A stretch of 11,687 nt of DNA, taken from the NCBI GenBank assembly GCA_017613595.1, contig JAGADM010000113.1:1-11687 (forward strand). Reading direction: 5' to 3'. Numbering within the stretch: the stretch's first letter is position 1; each line of letters starts with the position of its first letter. The position numbers and the translations under genes were made by a program. The notes beneath the pieces are model-generated. The model was given only the letters and a program-made list of their open reading frames with translations, ran no database searches and had not been told where the DNA came from. The stretch comes from Lachnospiraceae bacterium. Lineage in GTDB: Bacteria > Bacillota_A > Clostridia > Lachnospirales > Lachnospiraceae. Positions 1 to 5,777 of this stretch are shown here, in pieces.

Positions 1-176
1 ACATCGCCGAGCTCTATGATGCAGCTACCGCAGAGGCGGTTCGCATTCAGTACGGCGGTTCCATGAACGCCGGCAACGCTGCAGAGCTTCTTGCAATGCC
101 CGACATCGACGGCGGTCTGATCGGCGGCGCTTCCCTGAAGGCTGACTTCGGCAAGATTGTAAATTACAACAAGTAA
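1..176 (+). CDS. tpiA: Triosephosphate isomerase, C-terminal end (5' truncated by window)
   Basis: The last 57 codons of a gene entering from the left edge (first full codon at 3), ending in TAA at 174-176. Triosephosphate isomerase interconverts dihydroxyacetone phosphate and glyceraldehyde 3-phosphate in cytoplasmic glycolysis. The visible part carries the phosphate-gripping signatures of the C-terminal (beta/alpha)8 barrel: [16 protein letters not shown], then the near-invariant [14 protein letters not shown]. The catalytic Lys, His and Glu lie upstream of the window. In many Firmicutes tpiA sits in a gap-pgk-tpiA-gpmI cluster, and gpmI does occur here about 10.4 kb downstream. A terminator follows within 25 bases, so this is the end of its transcript. 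Identification is firm; only the fragment is visible. Confidence 0.95.
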   Translation, partial: IAELYDAATAEAVRIQYGGSMNAGNAAELLAMPDIDGGLIGGASLKADFGKIVNYNK

Positions 177-199
177 GAAATTCTATAGAATTCCATGCG

Positions 200-236
200 A
201 AACACCGGATGCAATGACCTGTATCCGGTGTTTTTT
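200..236 (+). terminator. Rho-independent terminator after tpiA
   Basis: A perfect 10-bp stem, AACACCGGAT (201-210) with ATCCGGTGTT (223-232), closes a 12-base loop and runs straight into six T residues (231-236). It lies 24 bases after the tpiA stop and should separate the glycolytic transcript from the transporter operon. Confidence 0.9.
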
Positions 237-301
237 ATGTTTACCATACCCCCATGCCGTTTTGAAAAAAGCGGCAAATGTAACATGATATGACAAAATA
301 T

Positions 302-318
302 AAGTCAAATAAAGTCAA
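302..318. repeat. Direct repeat AAGTCAA x2, possible regulator site
   Basis: The heptamer AAGTCAA occurs at 302-308 and 312-318, so the copies are 10 bp apart (one helical turn). The pair ends about 32 bp upstream of the -35 box of the transporter promoter. This position and phasing would suit an activator, but no known operator is recognised and the repeat is short enough to be chance. Confidence 0.3.
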
Positions 319-350
319 GGTGGTTTACGCACTTTTCCGAGGGGGGAATC

Positions 351-379
351 TTTACAAAGAAAACCCGCAGCGGTATAAT
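351..379 (+). promoter_or_regulatory. Sigma-A promoter of the transporter operon
   Basis: A -35 box TTTACA (351-356) and a perfect -10 box TATAAT (374-379) are separated by the optimal 17 bp. Transcription should start near 386, giving a leader of about 73 bases before the binding-protein ATG at 459. This near-consensus promoter predicts strong expression, as is common for binding-protein lipoproteins. A G-run (GAGGGGGG, 339-346) lies just upstream; no role is assigned to it. Confidence 0.85.
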
Positions 380-395
380 ATCATTGTTATATTTT

Positions 396-430
396 GTACT
401 CGTGCGGAAAGCGCGTTTTTGCACGGATAC
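396..430 (+). other. Imperfect hairpin in the 5' leader
   Basis: Bases 396-405 (GTACTCGTGC) can pair with 421-430 (GCACGGATAC), with one C/A mismatch and one G-U pair, around a 15-base loop. It sits at the start of the predicted leader, ahead of the ribosome site AGAAAGGA (443-450). It could stabilise the mRNA 5' end. It does not match a riboswitch class I recognise, and there is no run of T after it. Confidence 0.35.
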
Positions 431-458
431 TTAATGAGTATAAGAAAGGAATAGTGCT

Positions 459-3107
459 ATGAAGTACGCAAAGAAGATTTTGGCTCTTCTTCTCGTTTCG
501 GTCATGTTACTTTCGACCGCCTGCGGCAAGAAGAACAACAACACGACGCCTACTACGACGCCTACTACTGCGCCGACCGGTGAAGCGACACCGACGCCTA
601 CGCAGGAAGTTGATATGCCCGACATAACGGATTTGTCCGTTGTTAAAGAGGCTGACGGCACACTGTTCGCCGGTTCCCTTGTTTCCAAGAAGGAACAGAG
701 CGGCGGCGGCGAAGTAGGATACGATGTGTATACCGGAAACGGTTCTAAGGATTATACCGATCCCGCATACTACACATTTAATGACTACATTACGGATACA
801 AGTACTCTGAACTGGGGTCCTTGCACCTGGGAAACCAGTGATGACTCCTCGATTCTGGATCGCATCTCCTCCGGTTACTACGGATTCGCTTTGAATTCGA
901 CGAAAGACGGCTGGAGCGTTACCTGCGAGCTTGCAGCAGCGCTTCCCGAGGATGTAACCAAGGATTATGTCGGCAAATACGGCATCAAGGAAGGCGATAC
1001 CGCGAAGGCTTGGAAGATCAAGCTTCGTGAGGACCTGCAGTGGAACGACGGCACGCCGATTAACGCGGACGACTTCGTGTATTCCGCACAGGAACTTCTT
1101 GATCCGATTATGCTGAACCGCCGTGCAGACTCTCTGTACGCAGGCGATTTTGCTATTTACAATGCAAAGAACTATGTATACTCCGGTAAGACGTCCTGGG
1201 AGGCTAACTCCACGGACGGTGATTCTGCTGTAGCTACATGGGAAACGAAAGTTAAGGGCAGTGACGGTGTATATACGACTCCGGACGGTGCAAAGCTTTA
1301 TATCGGTCTGAATACGGCTTATGCCTGGATGAGCGGCCATTCTTTGACTGATTACAAGGCATACTTCCCGGAAGGTGTCTATGATGCACTTGCAGCGAAG
1401 GCAGATGCTGACGGATATATTCCTGCTACAGATGAGAACCTTGCAAAGCTGCATGAGTTCACCGGTATTGATGACTGGGGCAATGAGCCGGAAGATCAGC
1501 TCATCTATTACCTTTCCTATCAGGTAGAAAACGCTGTTACGAAGTGGGAAGACGTAGGTTTCTTCAAGACCGGCGACTATGAGATCGTTTTGGTTACAAT
1601 TAATTCGACCTCGGATCCCAACTACTTTGTACCTTACAACTTAAGCTCTTCCTATCTTGTAAAGAAGGATCTCTGGGAAGCAAGCAAGAAGTATTATGAC
1701 GATAATAAGCGCGAAGTAACGAAGGACAGCGCAAATATTGCTACCATCACCACGACCTACGGTACGAGTGTTGAGACGACGGCAAGCTACGGACCTTACA
1801 ACCTTACGTTCTTCCAGGCTGATAAGCAGATTACGTTTGAGCGTAACGACAAGTGGTTCGGTTATTCGGACGGCAATCACAAGGGCCAGTATCAGGCAGA
1901 TAAGATTTCCGTTCAGGTTATTGCAAAGCATGAGACGCAGCTCCTTGCATTCCTGAAGGGTGAGATTGATAATGTTGCCCTTCAGAGTGAGGATATGAAG
2001 ACGTACAGCACGAGCCCTTATATCCGCTATACGCCTCAGTCCTACACCACCAAGATTACTTTCAACACGGATAAGGATTCTCTTGCCAAGAGAGGCACGC
2101 AGATTCTCGCAAATGAGAACTTCCGCCATGCATATTCGCTGGCAATCGACCGTGCTAAATTTGCTTCTTCCTACACCTCTGCAGGAACTGCAGGTTTCGG
2201 TCTCCTGAACTCCATGTATATTTATGATCCGTTCTCCGGTGCTTCCTATCGTGATACGGATGGCGCTATGGGCGCATTGGTAGGCCTTTACGGACTGACG
2301 TTCGGTGAGGATGCTGAGTACGGCGACCTTGAGGAAGCTTACGATGCAATCACCGGTTTCAACATCAACGAGGCAAGAGAGTATATGAAGAAGGCGTATG
2401 ACGAGTGCATCGCCGATAAGTCTTACGACGGAACCTCGAAGGTTGAGATTGAGATGCTGGTTTACCAGTCGGATGATATCTATGTTCAGATGTTTAACTT
2501 CCTCAATGATGCCCTGAAGTCGGCATGTGAGGGTACCGGATTCGAGGGTAAGGTTTCCCTTAAGATGACGGTTGACGCAGACTACTACAACACCATGTAT
2601 TCCGGTAACACGGATATGATTTTCTCCACCTGGGGCGGCGCAGCTTCGGCTCCTTACACGATTCTGTACGAGTGCTACTGTGATGATCCTAAGGGTGAGA
2701 AAAACCAGATGGAGTATGGTTATGATACCGCAGCTATCAATGTAAGAATTAATGTTGACGGTGACGATTATATTGCATCTCTTCAGCAGTGGGCTCTTTG
2801 GGCGGATGATTCCGATCCGGATTGCAAGATTACTTCGAAAGACGGATCCAAGACCCTCGGAAACTTCTCTGAATATGATGCTATGACGAAGGCTAACTTC
2901 TACGGCTTGCTTGAGAAGACGTACCTGAGTTCCTTCTGTGCGATTCCTATGTATTACAGAAACAGCGCTTCGCTGATTTCCCAGAAGGGTGATTACGCGA
3001 TTACGCAGTATATCGATTTGATCGGTTTCGGCGGACTCCAGTTCTACACCTTTAAGTACTCTGATGAAGAGTGGGAGAAGATTTCCAGCACGCTGAACTA
3101 TGAATAA
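459..3107 (+). CDS. oppA: Family 5 extracellular solute-binding lipoprotein (OppA-like), unusually large
   Basis: Substrate-capturing lipoprotein of the ABC importer encoded downstream, anchored on the outer face of the membrane. The ATG at 459 has the ribosome site AGAAAGGA 8 bases upstream. Residues 1-21 form a signal peptide (KK, then a Leu-rich core) with lipobox LLSTAC, so lipidated Cys22 is the likely mature N-terminus. A Thr/Pro-rich spacer (about 29-50) follows. Family 5 hallmarks are: WKIKLREDLQWNDGTPINAD at 185-204 and the following DFVYSA; YGPYNL plus FERNDKWFG at 444-468; FRHAYSLAIDRAKFA at 555-569; and a DMIFSTWGG segment near 719-727. At 882 aa it exceeds the usual 530-600 aa. 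Much of the excess lies around residues 215-370, between the first hallmark and the GDYEIVLVTI strand. Members of this family bind peptides, nickel, haem or oligosaccharides; the ligand here is not determinable. The symbol marks family position only. Confidence 0.9.
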   Translation: MKYAKKILALLLVSVMLLSTACGKKNNNTTPTTTPTTAPTGEATPTPTQEVDMPDITDLSVVKEADGTLFAGSLVSKKEQSGGGEVGYDVYTGNGSKDYTDPAYYTFNDYITDTSTLNWGPCTWETSDDSSILDRISSGYYGFALNSTKDGWSVTCELAAALPEDVTKDYVGKYGIKEGDTAKAWKIKLREDLQWNDGTPINADDFVYSAQELLDPIMLNRRADSLYAGDFAIYNAKNYVYSGKTSWEANSTDGDSAVATWETKVKGSDGVYTTPDGAKLYIGLNTAYAWMSGHSLTDYKAYFPEGVYDALAAKADADGYIPATDENLAKLHEFTGIDDWGNEPEDQLIYYLSYQVENAVTKWEDVGFFKTGDYEIVLVTINSTSDPNYFVPYNLSSSYLVKKDLWEASKKYYDDNKREVTKDSANIATITTTYGTSVETTASYGPYNLTFFQADKQITFERNDKWFGYSDGNHKGQYQADKISVQVIAKHETQLLAFLKGEIDNVALQSEDMKTYSTSPYIRYTPQSYTTKITFNTDKDSLAKRGTQILANENFRHAYSLAIDRAKFASSYTSAGTAGFGLLNSMYIYDPFSGASYRDTDGAMGALVGLYGLTFGEDAEYGDLEEAYDAITGFNINEAREYMKKAYDECIADKSYDGTSKVEIEMLVYQSDDIYVQMFNFLNDALKSACEGTGFEGKVSLKMTVDADYYNTMYSGNTDMIFSTWGGAASAPYTILYECYCDDPKGEKNQMEYGYDTAAINVRINVDGDDYIASLQQWALWADDSDPDCKITSKDGSKTLGNFSEYDAMTKANFYGLLEKTYLSSFCAIPMYYRNSASLISQKGDYAITQYIDLIGFGGLQFYTFKYSDEEWEKISSTLNYE
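543..566 (+). repeat. In-frame 12-base tandem repeat in the lipoprotein linker
   Basis: ACGACGCCTACT is repeated exactly twice in tandem (543-554 and 555-566) and encodes TTPT twice (residues 29-36) in the flexible spacer after the lipidated Cys. Being a multiple of three, copy-number change by slippage would alter only linker length. Confidence 0.8.
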
Positions 3108-3114
3108 AGGAATT

Positions 3115-3169
3115 CTCAGCCGGCGAAAGGAAAGGCCGGCGTGAGTCAGAAGACATGTTATTTGTCTGA
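3115..3169 (+). other. Two tandem RNA hairpins after the binding-protein gene
   Basis: The first hairpin pairs CTCAGCCGGC (3115-3124) with GCCGGC and TGAG (3135-3140 and 3142-3145), leaving one bulged G and a 10-base loop. The second, weaker one pairs AGACA (3151-3155) with TGTCT (3163-3167), with an alternative pairing that uses TCAG at 3146-3149. Neither has a T-tract, so they are better explained as mRNA-stabilising structures protecting the 3' end of the binding-protein message than as terminators. Confidence 0.55.
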
Positions 3170-3177
3170 TACGCATG

Positions 3178-3220
3178 GCACAATCACGGGCTTTTGCCCG
3201 TGATTGTGTTCTTGCGTTTT
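3178..3220 (+). terminator. Strong hairpin with weak T-tract between oppA and oppB (partial terminator)
   Basis: A perfect 13-bp stem, CACAATCACGGGC (3179-3191) with GCCCGTGATTGTG (3196-3208), closes a TTTT loop. An extra G-U pair at the base uses 3178 and 3209. The following sequence TTCTTGCGTTTT is only moderately T-rich. It lies 33 bases before the likely oppB ribosome site and no separate promoter is evident before oppB. I infer partial termination or 3'-end processing, allowing more binding protein than permease to be made. Confidence 0.65.
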
Positions 3221-3253
3221 ATTGTAGAAACTACCGGAAGGAACCGCGAGGGT

Positions 3254-4237
3254 ATGCTTAAGTATGTAATAAAGAGAATATTGCTTATGTTCGTGACATT
3301 CTTTGTCATCGCAACAATGTGCTTCATTTTGGTCAAATTGCTACCTCTTCCGAACGCTAAGGCGCAGGGCCGTGACTACAACCTTGTTCTTGAGCGCAGG
3401 GAGAAGATGGGTTATAACAAACCGATTTTGACGCAGTATGTAATTTATTGGAAGAATGTGTTCAGTTTCGGAAGCGGTGACAGTAAGGGATGGACCCCGG
3501 ATCTGGGACTCGGTGAGCAGATGTACATCAGCCAGAATGTGTACGATGTCATCAAGGAAAAACTTCCCTATACGATTGTTGTGAATCTGTATTCGATTAT
3601 GATTGCAATCCCGTTGGGATTGCTGTTCGGAATATATGCAGCACTCCGGAAGAACAAATGGCAGGATCACGTTGTTTCTACGGCGGTTATGCTTGTGGTT
3701 TCCGTGCCGAGTTATGTGTATGCATTCCTGGTGCAGTATTTTCTGTGCTATAAGACCAGATGGTTCCCTTTGACAGTAGCCTCCCGGGAGACTGCTACGC
3801 TTTTCAGTTTTGAAATGTTTAAGTCTATGCTGCCGGCAATCTTCTCACTGTGCTTCGGTACAATTGCCGTGCTCACCCGTTTTACCCGGGCAGAACTTTC
3901 CGAAGTGCTCACGGGAGATTATCTTCTGCTGGCACGCACAAAAGGTCTGACGAAGAATCAGGCCATAACCCGTCATGCGATGCGTAATGCCATGGTGCCG
4001 ATTTTTCCGCAGATTCTCGGTGAATTTATCGGTATTCTCAGCGGCTCATTGATTATCGAGGGTATTTTCGGTATTCCCGGCATCGGTAAGTTGTACATCA
4101 CCTCTATTAATTTGCGTGATTATAACTTTTTCATGGCACTGACATTCTTTTACACGTTAATCAGTCTTGTCGCAGGACTTGTGACGGACCTGAGTTACGG
4201 ATTTATCGATCCGAGAATTAAGATGGGGGCAAGGTAA
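3254..4237 (+). CDS. oppB: Peptide/nickel-type ABC transporter permease, OppB/DppB family
   Basis: One of the two membrane-channel subunits of the importer. The 327 aa from ATG 3254 match the usual 305-335 aa of OppB. This start is preferred because GGAAGGA (3236-3242) precedes it and MLKYVIKRILLM is the typical family N-terminus; an in-frame TTG at 3194 lies inside a terminator-like hairpin. Membrane helices are seen at about 8-28, 107-131, 140-163, 190-208, 250-275 and 290-313. The EAA coupling loop that docks on the ATPase is at 222-249 (DYLLLARTKGLTKNQAI, then RNAMVP). The C-terminus carries the familiar YGFIDPRIK. Unlike its partners it has no obvious large insertion. The stop is followed after one base by the oppC ATG, which suggests translational coupling. 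Confidence 0.93.
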   Translation: MLKYVIKRILLMFVTFFVIATMCFILVKLLPLPNAKAQGRDYNLVLERREKMGYNKPILTQYVIYWKNVFSFGSGDSKGWTPDLGLGEQMYISQNVYDVIKEKLPYTIVVNLYSIMIAIPLGLLFGIYAALRKNKWQDHVVSTAVMLVVSVPSYVYAFLVQYFLCYKTRWFPLTVASRETATLFSFEMFKSMLPAIFSLCFGTIAVLTRFTRAELSEVLTGDYLLLARTKGLTKNQAITRHAMRNAMVPIFPQILGEFIGILSGSLIIEGIFGIPGIGKLYITSINLRDYNFFMALTFFYTLISLVAGLVTDLSYGFIDPRIKMGAR

Positions 4238-4238
4238 T

Positions 4239-5777
4239 ATGGATTACAATAATTTGCCGAAAGATAAATTCGTATTTGCCAAACGAGAGGGTAAAATTGC
4301 CGACAAAAAGCTTGATACCAAGCCGGTCGGATACTTGCGGGATGCGTGGAGACGGTTTCGAAAGAATAGGTCTTCCGTTGCAGCCGCAGTGATTATTTTG
4401 ATTTTGTTTTTGTATGCGCTTATTGTTCCGCTCGTCTCTCCGTATAAGGTGGATGACCGCGACGGTTACTACAAGATGGTTCTTCCGAAAAGCGAACTGT
4501 TTTCCTGGCTTGGCTGGGATGGTTGCAAAGAGCAACGGGAATCACAGGCAGGGTATGATTACTACAATTCCATCGGACAGGAATACGGATCTTCTGCCGT
4601 GAAGGAAATCCGTAAGACGGAGAAGGATTCTCTTACGGGACGTATGCTGTATACGCTTTATGTTGATTCCTACGAGAAAGTCGGATTCACCTATGTCGAT
4701 GTGACGAAGGAGGAGTACGATGCCCTTAAGGATTATCAGAACCGCACCGGGATCCAGGTTATCTATCCGATGCCTGCGAATTACAAGACTAACTTTGTTG
4801 CGGTAACCAATGGGGCAAATCTGTGGTATAAACTCGCTGACGAGACGGATAAATCCGCCGGTGAAACGAAAAACCATGATGAAAACGGTAATCCGATTTA
4901 TGAAGCGGATTATCTGATGAAAAAGAATCTTACGTACGGGCAGTATGACTCCCTGCGGATGGACATTCCCGGGGATGGTGAGGGCGGACTTCACGTGGTA
5001 TATGCCGTGAAGAACCAGACCGGATATCATCTGCGCGTGCTTTATAAGGAATACTATAATTTTGTAAACGGACATTACGCAACCCATGTGTTCGGAACGA
5101 ACCAGCATGGACAGGATATCTTCCTTTGTCTTGCATTCGGAGCAAGGCTTTCATTCCTGCTTGCTATCTGTGTTTCCATAATCAACCTCTTCATCGGTGT
5201 CATTTACGGTTCTGTAGAAGGGTATTACGGCGGTGCAACAGACCTTGTCATGGAGCGTATTACCGATATTCTGGACGGTGTTCCGTTCATCATTGTTGCG
5301 ACCTTGTTCCAGATGCACCTCGCGAAGAAAGTCGGACCGGTTCCTGCACTTTTGTTTGCATTTGTATTGACTGGCTGGATCGGTATCGCAAGCCGTGTTC
5401 GTACACAGTTCTACCGCTTTAAAAACCAGGAGTATGTACTTGCCGCGAGAACACTTGGCGCCAGCGACAAGAGACTTATATTCCGTCATATCTTCCCGAA
5501 TGCCATCGGTACCATCATTACAGGTACGGTTTTGATTATCCCGAGCGTTGTGTACAGTGAGTCCATGTTGACATACTTAGGCATAGTCAATCTGGAAACT
5601 TCTGGAATGACCAGCGTCGGTACCATGCTTTCCAACGGACAGACTTATATGTCCACCGACCCGCATATTCTTTTGTTCCCGGCGCTCTTTATCTCATTGC
5701 TGATGATTGCGTTTAACCTGTTCGGTAATGGTTTGCGGGATGCATTTAACCCTTCATTGAGAGGAGCGGATGAATAA
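4239..5777 (+). CDS. oppC: Peptide/nickel-type ABC transporter permease, OppC/DppC family, with large extracellular insertion
   Basis: Second channel subunit. The N-terminal OppC-type cytoplasmic segment (DAWRRFRKNRSS, 35-46) precedes helix 1 at about 47-67. In ordinary OppC only about 35-50 residues separate helix 1 from the conserved H-x-FGTDxxGRD motif. Here that motif (HVFGTNQHGQDIF, 283-295) comes after about 215 residues, so some 170 aa of hydrophilic, Tyr/Asp-rich sequence are added on the outer face. The permease core then follows normally: helices at about 304-325, 345-360, 368-385, 424-445 and 476-496, and the EAA loop YVLAARTLGASDKRLIFRHI (399-418) followed by FPNA. The total of 512 aa compares with about 290-320 for the family. 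The ATG lies one base after the oppB stop, with GGGGGCAAGG upstream. The stop shares one base with the oppD ATG (TAATG). Confidence 0.92.
   Translation: MDYNNLPKDKFVFAKREGKIADKKLDTKPVGYLRDAWRRFRKNRSSVAAAVIILILFLYALIVPLVSPYKVDDRDGYYKMVLPKSELFSWLGWDGCKEQRESQAGYDYYNSIGQEYGSSAVKEIRKTEKDSLTGRMLYTLYVDSYEKVGFTYVDVTKEEYDALKDYQNRTGIQVIYPMPANYKTNFVAVTNGANLWYKLADETDKSAGETKNHDENGNPIYEADYLMKKNLTYGQYDSLRMDIPGDGEGGLHVVYAVKNQTGYHLRVLYKEYYNFVNGHYATHVFGTNQHGQDIFLCLAFGARLSFLLAICVSIINLFIGVIYGSVEGYYGGATDLVMERITDILDGVPFIIVATLFQMHLAKKVGPVPALLFAFVLTGWIGIASRVRTQFYRFKNQEYVLAARTLGASDKRLIFRHIFPNAIGTIITGTVLIIPSVVYSESMLTYLGIVNLETSGMTSVGTMLSNGQTYMSTDPHILLFPALFISLLMIAFNLFGNGLRDAFNPSLRGADE

Noticed and set aside
255..276. 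Inverted repeat TGCCG...CGGCA with T and A runs between
   Set aside because: The stem is short with a bulge, and it lies between the tpiA terminator and the operon promoter. It is probably outside any transcript.
434..454. Six-codon upstream frame ATG...TAG in the operon leader
   Set aside because: It has no ribosome site of its own and overlaps the real one. Its short coding sequence gives no sign of a regulatory leader peptide.
1641..3176. Long open frame on the minus strand (511 codons)
   Set aside because: It is antisense to the binding-protein gene, ends beyond it in the intergenic hairpins, and has no recognisable domain or ribosome site.
3194..3253. Upstream TTG start that would add 20 residues to OppB
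   Set aside because: The TTG lies within the loop and stem of the strong hairpin, has no ribosome site, and adds residues unlike the OppB N-terminus. ATG 3254 fits the family.
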